Below the pieces are notes generated by a model, which made no database searches, was not told where the DNA came from, and was given only the letters and a program-made list of their open reading frames with translations. A program made the translations under genes and the position numbers. 64,000 nucleotides of DNA from the NCBI GenBank assembly GCA_047967505.1, contig CM106541.1; one strand, 5' to 3'. The stretch's first letter is position 1, and each line of letters begins with the position of its first letter. This document shows, one piece after another, positions 21,586-31,739 of the stretch. This DNA is from Dipteris shenzhenensis. Taxonomy: Eukaryota; Polypodiophyta; Polypodiopsida; Gleicheniales.

Positions 21586-21797
21586 ACTGATGTAATGGCC
21601 ACTCCATAGCCTAGTACTTAGTTCCTTTTATGTTTTATGTTCTATGTGTTTTGTTTTTTTGGAGGAATTTGATGATACTCCCAGGGAGGTTGCCTATGGC
21701 CCTCTCTGTACTGATGTATAAGCAGGTCTCTTTTGTCCCATAGACCTTTTTAGGTCTCCAGTGGACATTAATAAACTTTCTTTCTTTCTTTTCTTTC
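21586..21797 (+). other. 3' UTR and TTTC-rich tail of the LINE-like element
   Basis: About 190 bp of non-coding DNA, then aataaac and a run of ctttctttctttt ending at about 21797. A simple-sequence tail is typical of non-LTR retrotransposons. The next bases, tgatacca, are the complement of TGGTATCA, part of a Copia-type primer site, so the insertion may lie in an old LTR element. Confidence 0.5.
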
Positions 21798-22665
21798 TGA
21801 TACCAAATGTGAAAAACCAAACTTTTCGAGAATGCAAATGTGTGCAATGCATGCAGAATTTGAACGCCGATTGGCCCTCCAATGGGGAAGAGCGCCCTCC
21901 TGAGAGTACTTGTTTCTATTTCGACCTACATGCAAGGTGTGTGAGAGATGGCGAATGAATGCAATGTGGTAGAGAGAATGCTACGTGAGATTCACAATGA
22001 AAGGGTGATGCCCTTTCATTAATGTCCCTTGAGATTACTCAAGTTTCATCTTCCCATTTACACCTACCCCTTAGCCTATGACCCATGCATCTACCATTCA
22101 ATGCACCCTTCCCTTCCTATTGCCCCTAGGACCTAGACACGTGTGTGCACATTTCTATTAATACAATAAGTGTCACATGTTCAAATTCGATGCCGTTTGA
22201 AGCAGTGGCTCCAGCTCGACTAGTTCTATCTACTGAGATGATTCACTGCCATAACAAATCGGTCGGTGTCCATCATAAATACAAATACATGTTACACCAT
22301 TGGCGTATAATATATAATAATGTTTTAATGTCTACTAATCACGGATTAGTGATTTCTCTTGTCATGACACATTCATCTATTTCCGCACAGCTAGTCCCCA
22401 CATGTTACACGCATGCAATCACTCTGCATGCCCATGGACAGCACTAGCCTCATCATTAGCCTCACACAGTGGTCTATAATGTTAGTGTGAACAGCATTAA
22501 GGCCTTAGTTGTGACTAAAGCTGTTTCTAAGGCCTTGTGGGTCAGCTGTACCTGTTCAGTGTCCTCTTCGCAGTTGCATTCCTTGCGCTTTAGAGGAGCG
22601 TCTTTTGTATTTCAAGTTCTCCAAGTTTAAAGAAAATTCTTATACTGGGGGAGGGGTCCCTAGTG
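21798..22665. other. No recognised gene; possible old LTR
   Basis: tgatacca at 21798 followed by tgtgaaaaacc could be the (minus-strand) primer site and 3' end of a decayed LTR. Nothing else recognised. Confidence 0.3.
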
Positions 22666-22984
22666 TGTTAGCAATAAAATCAAACCAAAAGGTATCCCAT
22701 AGCCGAAGACTGGTAGAGCATCCCCAGGAATTACACGCGGAAGTGTTTCACTATGGAATCAAACTTCTTAACTTGTGAGTTGTGTGCAAGCCAGTAAATA
22801 GATAGTGCATCCAAGACAAATATAGAAGCCATAATGATATATTTTCGTTCATCCAAAAGCGGACACAATACAAAAGAGATGTGGAGTCCCACCAAACCTT
22901 GGTCCTCCGATCTTACCAAAAATCCTCCTACTATCTGCCTGGCACCTCTAGATCTCTGAGCCCTCGCACTCCTTCGAGCTTATG
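22666..22984 (-). repeat. LTR fragment P, left part (E-type Copia LTR)
   Basis: Homologous to the LTR of element E (30632-30920): shared gaagactg…tagatgag/gagc, ggaagtgtttcacta, gcaagccag and gcctggcac blocks in order. On the minus strand it ends GCTAACA at 22666. It is interrupted at 22985 by Copia C; bases 22980-22984 (ttatg) are the target duplication. Confidence 0.8.
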
Positions 22985-23344
22985 TGTTGTAACCAAGCCT
23001 TGGTTGGGCTTAGGCTTTAGGGGGGCCGGTCACTTCGATGCCACGTGGACTCAATGCATGGTCACTTGCATGAAGAGAATAGGGTGGTAGCAGCTTTTGG
23101 AGGTCATTGATGGCACCATTTTCTCCTGGCCGCCGGTTCTCACCGTGATTCGTGCTCAATCTGTGGTTGTCTTCGTGCTTCGTCTCGGCTCTCTACTTCA
23201 ACTCATGATCACTCGTGTTTTTGAGCTCTCTTGCTCTCCCGAGATGTAGCCATTTTTGCCTATGCTTAGTACTTGAATAGAAGAGCTTTCTATTGTATCA
23301 TGTGTCGATTCGCTTGTGTGTTGTTGTTATTGTAGAGTTTTGCA
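22985..23344 (+). repeat. Element C 5' LTR (360 bp)
   Basis: tgttgtaacc to gagttttgca; partner 25764-26120. The E LTR at about 30920 (gagcttatgtagac) is the empty counterpart of this insertion site. Confidence 0.9.
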
Positions 23345-23350
23345 TGGTAT
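23345..23350 (+). other. Element C primer-binding site, first half (split)
   Basis: tggtat directly after the LTR; the rest, cagagc, is at 24467-24472. Joined, they give the initiator-tRNA-Met site TGGTATCAGAGC. The split is caused by solo LTR S. Confidence 0.9.
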
Positions 23351-24461
23351 TGTTGGAAAGGTCACCTCCCCATCTGTAAGCCCCCATATGAGGAGAGCAT
23401 GGGGGGGGTGAACCTAGGATTTGAGTGTCTGTCACATGGGCATCTGATTGGATGCCATGTGGACAAGAGCCAGAAGGGATTGAGTGATAAGATGGGGCTG
23501 CCACATGGACAGCATCTTGGCTGTCATGTGGGCAGCACATCTAGAGCTGTTGTGGGCAAGAATCAAAGAGATTGAGGGTACCTGGAGCTAGGATGGATCT
23601 GCAGCAGCAAAAGGCGAAGCAGTAGCCAGCACAAGGAACCCGGAATAAAAGGCGATCACATGGCGCTGACATCTACAGGGTGTATGGCTCTATACGGAAC
23701 TGGAAAAGGGCCTGGCAGAGGCGCAGTTATGGCAGGATGTGCAGGCGCAGATGTGGAGCAGCAAATCGGGCTGCTAGGGGGCAGTGGCATGCCTTATATA
23801 GGCTGGGCCCCTGCCTAGATTGGAGGGCCAAAAGCCCTAGAAGTGTGGGCCAAAGGGCCCTAGTTTTGTGAGCCCTTAAAGGGCTGTTTTGGGGCAGACT
23901 GGCCGGCCCAAACAGACCAGCCAGTCGGCCCATTTAGGGCTGGCTGGTCGGTTAGTTCAAGGGGCCTTTGGGGTCTATAAAAGGAGAGGCTTGTGGCCTC
24001 ATTTCTCATCCAACACTCCAGCAAATCCAGGAGCAGCACAAGCCCCACCTTTGGGCCTACATTCAGGAGGCAAAGCAAGGGCCAAGAGTTGCTGCAGACT
24101 GAGCTCAAGAGGGCTGGTACCTTGGCTGTCTTCGAGGGCAGCAAGGAGCTGAGGTCAAAGGACGGAAAGTCTACAGAAGCTCCGGGTGGAGCACACGGGC
24201 TCGAGTCTAGAGAGAGCCAGCATATAGGAGAAATACTTTGTGATAAGATCAGAGGACCACACCATTGGTGGGACTCTGGATCTATCTCTCTTGTATTGTG
24301 TTCATAATTTTGGACGGAAATATATATTTTGGTGGTTTCTCTATTTGGCCGGTTCATTGTCTATTGATGAGTCTGCACATCTATTGAATGCACATAAGTA
24401 AAGAAGTTTGTGATTCCACACCCACACCACACTGTGTGAGCTCCTGGGGATTTTCCTAACA
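23351..24461 (+). repeat. Solo LTR S (1111 bp) inserted in the primer site of C
   Basis: Starts TGTTGGAAA and ends TTTTCCTAACA (imperfect terminal inverted repeat). The flanks are ggtat (23346-23350) and agtat (24462-24466), a 5 bp duplication with one mismatch. TATA box tataaaag at 23975-23982. Middle and right parts align with the E LTR read on the minus strand (aatccaggagcag, cctacattc, gctgcagact.agctcaagag, ggacggaaat). No internal region survives, so LTR-LTR recombination probably removed it. Confidence 0.88.
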
Positions 24462-24589
24462 AGTATCAGAGCGTGTTGATCTGAACTTTGTGAAAATATA
24501 TTGTTTGCATGCGTGTGGGTTTGCAGAGTGTGTTGTATCCCAGAAGCTGATCAATTGCATGTTCTTATATTCGACGCAGCCTTCACGTC

Positions 24590-25361
24590 ATGGAGTCAAA
24601 GGCCGAAGTTACTAAGCTAGTCACTTTTACTGGTGCCAACTTTCCGGCATGGCAACTTACCGTGTGTCTGTATCTTATGGAAAAGGGAGTTTGGCCAATT
24701 GTGTCAGGTGCTGAGAAAGAGGATTTAGAAGGTTTGAGATCGCTGCAATGGGAGAACAAGGTTGAAGAATTCAAAGTTTTTGTTGAAGCAAGAGTTTTTC
24801 GGTCTCAAGATGGAAGAGAACACTACTCTTGGAGAACACATGAGTAGATTGAGAGCAATCTTGAGGCAGCTGCTTGACCTTCGGTCTCAAGATGGAAGAG
24901 AACACTACTCTTGGAGAACGCATGAGTAGATTGAGAGCAATCTTGAGGCAGCTGCTTGACCTTCGTGTCAAGGTAGAAGATGATGACATAAAGGCAGTCC
25001 TCTTATCTAGTCTTCCCTCTTCATTGTGAAGATCCTCCGTGTGAGTAGCGAGATAACCATGAATGAGATGGTCGCTACACTCCTAGATGATGAAAGGTGT
25101 CAGAAACGAGAGTTTGGCCTTGGTGAAAGCGCATATCTGGCTGAGAAAGGAAAGCAAGTGAAGAAGACCGATCTGAAATGCACTTACTGTGGCAAATCAG
25201 GCCACAAGGAGGACTATTGTTATCGGAAGAAGGAGGCCCTGGCTAAGCAAAACAGAGAAGTTGTGACCACTAGCAAAGACAGTGCCCATGCAATAACTAA
25301 GGAGATGGCGTATCTGTGCGTCATCAAGGGCGGCGTAGATTATGACGAGTTTGCTTTCTGA
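24590..25361 (+). pseudogene. Element C gag, broken by an 82 bp duplication
   Basis: Starts ATGGAGTCAAAGG. The N-terminal part (FTGANFPAW…MEKGVWPIV) is the Copia gag start; the zinc knuckle CTYCGKSGHKEDYC is at about 25175-25220. Between them bases 24799-24880 are repeated as 24881-24962. 82 is not a multiple of three, so the frame breaks after residue 85 and resumes later. Gag function is lost. Confidence 0.85.
24799..24962 (+). repeat. 82 bp tandem duplication inside gag of C
   Basis: Two near-identical copies (24799-24880, 24881-24962) beginning cggtctcaagatgg. They differ at about one base, so the duplication is younger than the element. Confidence 0.9.
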
Positions 25362-25748
25362 GTGCATGCTGCAGTAGCAGCATGTAGTGTAGGGTGTCAG
25401 TCCTAGTCAATAAGGTGATTTGCTTTTGTAAGCCAAAAACACCCAGTAGGGTTGAGGCGAAATGGTTTGATCAGAGTAGTAGTTGTGTCTGTCAAATGAG
25501 GGGTTGAGAGTTCTATGCATTTCGGGTCTCAGTTGTTGATGAGTTTGGTTGATGCTTGGCTTGGATCGACTGTGTGTTTGTTGAGCAGAAAACCTTTTAG
25601 TCCTTGCTTTTTGTTGGAAGAGACGTGTGTGGTATTTCAGCTCATTTTTATGCTTGTGATCAGTTTCGGTTCATGATCGTTTTTTATTGGATCCTCTGAG
25701 AATTTGCTGGCTGGGCAAGTTTCATGCAGTTGATTATTTTGCCCAACC

Positions 25749-25763
25749 TCAGCTTGAGGGGGG
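25749..25763 (+). other. Polypurine tract of C
   Basis: cttgagggggg followed by tgttggaacc, the 3' LTR start. Confidence 0.7.
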
Positions 25764-26120
25764 TGTTGGAACCAAGCCTTGGTTGGGGCTTAGGCTTTAG
25801 GGGAGGCCGGTCACCTTGATGCCACATGGACTCAATGCATGGCCACCTGCATGCATAGAATAGGTGGTAGCAGCTTTCGGAGGTTGTTGATGGCACCATT
25901 TTCTCCTGGCGGTTCTCACTGTGATTCATGCTCAAATATGTGGCGGCTTCGTGCTTCGTCTTGGCTCTCTACTTCAACTCATGATGGCTCATGTTTTTGA
26001 GCTCTCTCGCTCTCTTGAGATGTAGCCATTTTTGCTTTTCCTGAGTACTTGAATAGAAGAGATTTCTATTGCATCATGTGTCAATTCGCTTGTGTATTGT
26101 TGTTGTTGTAAAGTTTTACA
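25764..26120 (+). repeat. Element C 3' LTR (357 bp)
   Basis: tgttggaacc to agttttaca; homologous to 22985-23344 over its whole length. Followed by ttatg, the second target-duplication copy. Confidence 0.9.
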
Positions 26121-26295
26121 TTATGTAGATTCGCTGTCCAGTGATCCTTCCACCTTACTGACTGCAGCTTCTTTTAGGCCTCCTTCACCTCTTGGATGTA
26201 GGCCAAAGGGTAGACCTTCTGCTCGTCCTTCCTACTCTGAGTGTGCTGCTACAAGTGATGCCAAGAAGGGCTTTCATTTGCCATTCTTATATTTG
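26121..26295 (-). repeat. LTR fragment P, right part
   Basis: Continues the E-type LTR from 22984: tgtagattcgctgtcca (E: tgtagactctctgtcca), tcttccaccttgct-like and ctccttcacctc blocks. It ends where Copia gag D begins; the LTR start is lost. Confidence 0.75.
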
Positions 26296-26299
26296 TCCA

Positions 26300-26761
26300 T
26301 GAAAGCCTTTTCATCATCGTTATCTCTTGAAATTGAGCAATTGATTCTGGAGTATGATGATTCTCCCAAAGTTTTTGTTTTGTAAAGAACTTATAAGATC
26401 TTCCATGCTCCATGTGCTGTACCTACCAGTTGGATTTGGCCCATGTGGTATCAAAGCATCCATGATCGTCCAATATATCATGGAAAGAATGATCATCATT
26501 CAAATTCCACTCCTTCACACTATCTAGATTCTCCGGAACTAAGATGTTCCTCGAGGCATCCAACACATTGACTGGCTTTGGCTCCATGCCTTTCATCACC
26601 CCCCATGTTCCCTTGGCCACTAGATGACCAAGGACCTTCGCTTTGCATATAGGATAGTTGGTTTCGTTCAGCTTCCTCAACTCACTGGAATTCGGAAAAA
26701 GTGAGCCCGAACCATCCAAGGTGTAGACTTTTGTGCGTGTACTACAAGCCTCCTTTCTCAC
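26300..26761 (-). pseudogene. Copia gag D
   Basis: Reads from ATG at 26761: TLDGSGSLFP, ELRKLNETNYP, KVLGHLVAKGTWGVMKG, i.e. the gag N-terminal fold of Copia elements. The annotated frame stops at 26423, but homology to remnant K continues to about 26300 (LQNQLLNF). No pol follows; LTR fragment P abuts it. Confidence 0.75.
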
Positions 26762-26878
26762 CGCACATTTTTTGAATTGAAGTCGCCTTTCTTTCTTAGA
26801 GAAAAGGCCTTCACCTTATTGCCAAAGCAGATCTCGAGTATGCGACTTGGCTTTGCCTCTGAGGATGTTCACCACCTT

Positions 26879-26891
26879 GGCTCTAAGACCA
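26879..26891 (-). other. Primer-binding site of D
   Basis: Minus strand TGGTCTTAGAGCC, three changes from the initiator-Met site TGGTATCAGAGCC, immediately after the LTR end. Confidence 0.75.
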
Positions 26892-28599
26892 TGTTGGAAA
26901 ACACACCTACCGTTGCCTAGAATATAGCAAAGCTAATACAGCATGTAGATGAATGTCCTTGCATTTCCCAACTGGAAATAGGACACTATAAGTGAAGATT
27001 TTTGGCATGTATAACACTCCATATTTCGCTTTAGACTGTGCACTTAGAAGAAGAGATAGATGCAAGACACTTTCAGAACTGGAGAGAGAGGATGCACAGA
27101 TGTACAGCCAACAATAGATCTCATAAAAGATGTATAAATCATACAGAACAACCTCCAACGGTTTACCTACACCTGCAGCAAGCTCTGCTGATGTTAGACA
27201 CCACCTTGAACTCGTTCGCTGCACTTGCTGATGCAGATCTCCTCCAAGCTGCCACCTGTCTCTCTAACAGGCTTCAATAGCTGCTTTTGGTTGAGCTCTG
27301 CTCGCTGCTCCCTCCTGACAATCTTGTGTTCTCCTTACAGTTTTGAATTACCAAATAATGCACACTTGATTACACACAGGCTTAAACAAATTGAATATCC
27401 TAGGCTGTGCAGGGCTATAAGTCAAGCTAGACAACTCAAACCAAAGCTGAAAGCAGTAGTTAGGTCTTGATGTGCACTATATAATGTGCATGTGAGTGAT
27501 TATTGGTATCTGTCTATTAACTAGAATACACTCAAAGATTGTTGTTCTGTAGCAAACCCTAGCAGCGGAAATGTGAAAGGGTATCTCAACTCTCTCGCAT
27601 CTCAATCTGAAAGTACTCACTTAGAAAATTAGGAGTAACATGATTCAGGAAATGAAGAGGAAAAGGACCTGTGAAAAGGCAAACCTGTCGGATTATAAGA
27701 AGTTTTTACTTGGCATTCTTCAAAACTTTGATGGCTGATTTTTGAATCTGAAGATATCTGGTATGGGACAAAATTGTGAAGGATTCCTATGCATAGGCTG
27801 TCAATGTGTAGCAGAATATACGAACAAACAGAGAGCAGGTCTGTGAGTAGAGAGAGACACCAAACTGCGACTAGAGAGAGAATATACTGCACAAGAGAAT
27901 ACAGGAAAAAACTCTGCATATAGTGCTGAGAAAACCTCCAATGAATGATCACAACCCCAGGGCTGAACTACGCTTCTGTGGCCTTGAAATGGAGGCAGAA
28001 CAGCACCTCCAAGTTCGTGAGGAGAAGGCTGGACTGCGCCTACAAACTGGTGCAAACCCAAAGCTGGAACTGTGCCTGGGAACACTCCAAATGGACGTAA
28101 GAGGAGTACACCTCAGTTTGATCACAACTCCAGGGCTCCTCAACTGACACCAACTGTGGGCAGGAACTGTGCCTACAATGTGTACAAGACCAGGGGCAGA
28201 TGGCCCTATATAGGGGAAATACCTGCTGACATGCCCAACCAGACAGGCTAATCTGACCGACTGGGCCAACTAGGTCTGGTTGGCTGACCCGACCGGGTCT
28301 GTTTGGATTTCCCTGACTTGGTCAGGTCAGCTGACCTGATTCTGGTCAGGGTTCCAGACAGCCTCAAACTGGCGTGTCTACTGGCCCATGCTGTGGGCTC
28401 ATACCAGGACTAAACCAGCCTTAAATCCAGCCACAACTGGGCCAAACTGCCCAGCCTCTAACCCTGCCATTGTGCCCTGGCTAGACCCCCATCTAACCTG
28501 CAGAAAGACATTGAGAAAGGATACTCCTCTCCGTGGGCAGGCACACACTTAGAAGCCCTCTCTCCCTAAGTGATGGACAGGAGATGACTAACTGTAACA
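26892..28599 (-). repeat. Copia D 5' LTR (about 1.7 kb), next to PDF1B
   Basis: On the minus strand it begins TGTTACAGTTAG (28599) and ends TTTTCCAACA (26892) against the primer site. A TATA-like CTATATAGG sits near 28205-28215 on the minus strand, and upstream of it lie many CTGACC/GGTCAG motifs (28250-28350). It differs from the E/S/P LTR type. It ends 134 bp before the first visible PDF1B exon, within the upstream intron. The matching 3' LTR is not in the window. Confidence 0.7.
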
Positions 28600-28732
28600 T
28601 AGACACCTCCTTTCAATACTTACCCGATGAACTTACATATGGAAAGCTTGAGAGTGATGTTTGTGGTGCTTGCATGCTGTTGTGATATTCTTTTTGTGTC
28701 TACTACTGACTTCACCTCTTTTTAACATGCAG

Positions 28733-28871
28733 CTGGAACTTTGGAGTTTAAAACACCACTAAAGATAGTTAGGTACCCCGAATCAAGTCTCAGAGCCAAA
28801 AACAAGAGAATAAATGTATTTGATGAGAAGCTGGAAAAGCTTGCAGAAGAGATGTTTGATGTAATGTATAG
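28733..28871 (+). CDS. PDF1B: PDF1B exon (first visible): N-terminal helix region
   Basis: Acceptor ttaacatgcag, donor gtaagt. Starts in phase with two bases of a codon and encodes LEFKTPLKIVRYP…FDVMY. It is the conserved start of the mature enzyme. The upstream exon must end with one base of the split codon. Confidence 0.92.
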
Positions 28872-29029
28872 GTAAGTTTATGCTTCCGTTTCATAAGTTA
28901 TTTTCTTTGTTCTTAGCTTGGACTCAAGAAGCACATCATTTTCTCTTCATGTCTTTGGAACTTGTCTTGTTGATGGATTCCTCTTAGATGAAATAAAATT
29001 CTAAGATGCTTAGATTTCTGGGTCTGCAG

Positions 29030-29222
29030 GACTGATGGAGTAGGTCTATCTGCACCCCAGGTTGGGGTGAACGCACAGCTAATGGTTTTCAATCCTGAAG
29101 GTGAAAGGGGTAAAGGGAAAGAGATAGTTCTGGTGAATCCAAGGATTTTTAAGTATGCAAATCAGCGCTCAGTGCTGACTGAAGGCTGTTTATCATTCCC
29201 TCAAATAGAAGCAGATGTGGAG
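29030..29222 (+). CDS. PDF1B: PDF1B exon: motifs 1 and 2
   Basis: Acceptor gtctgcag, donor gtagac. Encodes TDGVGLSAPQVG (motif 1), LMVFNPEG, IVLVNPRIFKY, then EGCLSFPQI (motif 2), whose Cys is a metal ligand. Confidence 0.94.
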
Positions 29223-29340
29223 GTAGACTGCGTATCTGGAATTTTGAAATTTGCAAAGTCACAAAGTTTCAAGGGATTTTTAGTTGATGTCCCTAAGGCA
29301 TATTTTGTTGATACAATCAACTTTTTATGGTGTTGCACAG

Positions 29341-29451
29341 AGGCCTATCTCTGTAAGAATTGAAGCTCAAGATATCAAAGGCAAGAAATTTGCTGTCCAT
29401 TTGAAGGGTTTCCAAGCTAGAATATTTCAGCATGAGTATGATCATCTTCAG
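29341..29451 (+). CDS. PDF1B: PDF1B exon: motif 3
   Basis: Acceptor gttgcacag, donor gtactg. 37 codons, RPISVRIEAQD to QHEYDHLQ; the two His ligands and catalytic Glu are kept. The intron before it (29223-29340) is short and in frame with the preceding exon, so failure to splice would add residues without an early stop. Confidence 0.94.
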
Positions 29452-30019
29452 GTACTGAGATGTTTATATGCGGTTTTATGTTCATGTAATGAAGGGGAAA
29501 ACTAAGCTAATTAGTGAGGTTGGCAATATGGCCTAAGCTAGTGGATGAGTGGGAGGACTTTATGAGCCTCACTCCCAACACTTGAACTCAGGTATTGATC
29601 GTCATGACACCTTTTCCCTCTAATTTACCTCGACCTCCTGCTTCCCCCCTTCAGCCTCATCATTAACTCTCTCTCTCATACTTGCAACACAAGAAGTTTA
29701 TAGCCACTCATTTCTAGCTTCTCCACACAAGCAAAGACAACAAAGTGCCTCAATGCAAAACGGCGATTGACAGTGCTACTAGCAACTGCTTTGTTATCGC
29801 TGCTTCACCTCAGCAGATGCATTGTCTTCAAATGTGCTCCAGCCCACAAATTGGACCGGTCGATCCAGCCTAAGGCTCAACGTCAATAGGTTGGATACGG
29901 GCTGCACCTCTACCAGCCTGCCTGGTGCAGGCATACATCAATCATTAATGCTGCTCCAAGCCCACCTTGACCAGCCTTCCTGTCATTGCCATGTGTGAAT
30001 CATTGATGCCCCTCAAGAC
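29452..30019 (+). other. Start of the 5.2 kb PDF1B intron
   Basis: Intronic. No gene recognised. The part after 29900 may be gag of element E in decay. Confidence 0.5.
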
Positions 30020-30409
30020 TTATTTCTGTCTCGAGGTCCAGATTCTCGCCTTGTTGTAAAGCTCATACATATCCCTCAATGTCCTCCAAGCCTCGAAAGA
30101 AGAGTTCACCATTTGAATATGAGGCGCCACCATATTCGTCGTCGTACCCACAATGATAGCCAAAGCTTCCGCATCCTGGATCTGCCATGCTCTCACTAAT
30201 ACATGGTCCGTTGGCGTTGTCACTGCCGCCAAAGTTGATGTGGTTGGGATAGTCACGGTGGCCTGAGGCAACAGCTCTATCCCCGTCGCATATCGCCCAC
30301 GACTCCCTCAAGACTAAGTAGCTCCGAACTTCCTTTTCTAGAACGGATAATTGGTCTGGTCGAGCTTGCCTGTCTCACCAAAATTTGGGATCTGATATCT
30401 ATTGGCCAT
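30020..30409 (-). pseudogene. Copia gag fragment E
   Basis: ATG at 30409 followed by MANRYQIPNFGETGKLDQTNYP, with stops near 30340, then an open stretch (DAEALAIIVGTT…SSFEAWRTLRDMYE) typical of the UBN2-like Copia gag. It ends at 30020; no pol follows. Confidence 0.75.
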
Positions 30410-30618
30410 GATAATGAAATGAAAGAGTTAAAGTATTGTACACATGCCTGAACTTGAGCCTCCCACCTGGGTACAATTCATACGCGTGCTTGAACGTGAG
30501 CCTCCTGCTTGGCTACAATCCTTCAGACACTGAATCCTATTCCTCTGAGCAATGAATCAAGGTCGTCCTTAAGCAAGGTCCTTGCCTTCAAGCTCCACTT
30601 CTCGAGATCTTCCGTCCG

Positions 30619-30631
30619 GGCTCTGATACCA
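30619..30631 (-). other. Primer-binding site of E
   Basis: Minus strand TGGTATCAGAGCC, perfect match to the initiator-Met type, directly after the LTR end. Confidence 0.92.
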
Positions 30632-31502
30632 TGTTAGAAAATGAAATCCCACCTAGAGGGTATCACCGCAGCGGAAGACTGATAGATGAGCGACACACGG
30701 AAGTGTTTCACTACAGAATCACACTTCATAACATGTGTGTACTTCATGTGTGTGCAAGCCAGCAAAATAGACTGTGCATCAAGACAATATAGAAGCAACA
30801 CTTACATATTTCCGTCCGTCCACAAATGAGACATAGTACAATACCAAAATGTCCTACTATATGCCTGGCACTTCTATCTTTGAGCCTGCGTGCTCCATTG
30901 AGCTTATGTAGACTCTCTGTCCAAAGATCTCTTCCACCTTGCTGTCTGGATACTAGCCTAGGTGGGCTGCCACTCTTGAGCTAAGTCTGCAGCACTTATA
31001 GGTCTCCTTCACCTCCCGAATGTAGGCTCAAGGAAGCCCTCCTGCTGCTCCTGGATTGGCTGTTCCAAGTGATGAGGAAAGGAGGTCCAAATGCCCCCTT
31101 TTTTAGGGGCTGGTTGCCCCCCCCAAAATAGCCGACTGTTACAGACCCTCTAGCCGACTGAAACAGGCCCTCCAGGCGACTTCTTCCTTGCAGCCTATAA
31201 AGCCCCCCTTGGGGGCACACTTGCAGGTCTTTTGCTGGCCCTGCCTGGCCACGTGGCAGGCTGCCACTGGCCTAGGCAGGCCTGCCCATATCCAGCCTTA
31301 TTTCTAGTCCCATAGGCCTTCCAAGTCTTGCTGAATCTGTTCCGTCTATGTTTAGCCCGCTGCCCTGTTATAGGCCCTGGAAAGCCTCCAACCAGTCTGT
31401 ACTGAGGTTTCCCTGTGCAGACTTGTCATCTCCATCCATGTACAGCCCTGTGGCACTCCTGCACCACTTCTGCCCACCATGGTGGCCCTGATCTGCCAGG
31501 TA

Positions 31503-31535
<33 letters not shown>

Positions 31536-31669
31536 CTTCCCACATGGCAGCCCATGTGCTGCCGATGTGGCAGCCCCATGCCTACTCCTATCAATCTATG
31601 GTCCACCCCCCCGATGCACTTCTCATATGGGGGCTCACAGGTGGGGAGGTGACCAACCCTACTCCAACG
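30632..31669 (-). repeat. Copia E 5' LTR (about 1.04 kb) inside the PDF1B intron
   Basis: Ends (minus) TTTTCTAACA at 30632; start placed at GTTGGAGTAGGG near 31669, its TG apparently mutated. Homologous to solo LTR S and fragment P. It contains a CT/GA microsatellite (31507-31534). Element E is antisense to PDF1B. Confidence 0.8.
31507..31534. repeat. (CT)n microsatellite
   Basis: About 14 uninterrupted CT dinucleotides within the E LTR. Confidence 0.95.
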
Positions 31670-31739
31670 ACTGATTCTTGGAATGAGCTATCACTCCAGC
31701 CTTTGGACATTTGCAGATTTTGGTTCTTTGACTTCTTTT

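Larger units (their letters stand above)
22985..26120 (+). mobile_element. Copia element C: gag-only, non-autonomous, with solo LTR S inside
   Basis: Direct LTRs 22985-23344 and 25764-26120 flanked by ttatg (22980-22984, 26121-26125). Between them are a primer site, one broken gag with zinc knuckle, about 400 bp of non-coding DNA and a polypurine tract; there is no protease, integrase or RT. Without S the element is only about 2.0 kb, the layout of plant TR-GAG elements, which need a partner's enzymes. The LTRs differ at many sites by eye, so the insertion is not recent. Confidence 0.88.

Noticed and set aside
23680-23933. Short ORFs inside solo LTR S
   Set aside because: They change frame against related LTR sequence (E) and show no conserved protein.
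26292-28599. LTR fragment P and LTR D as the two LTRs of one element
   Set aside because: Their sequences and lengths differ; P matches E and S instead.
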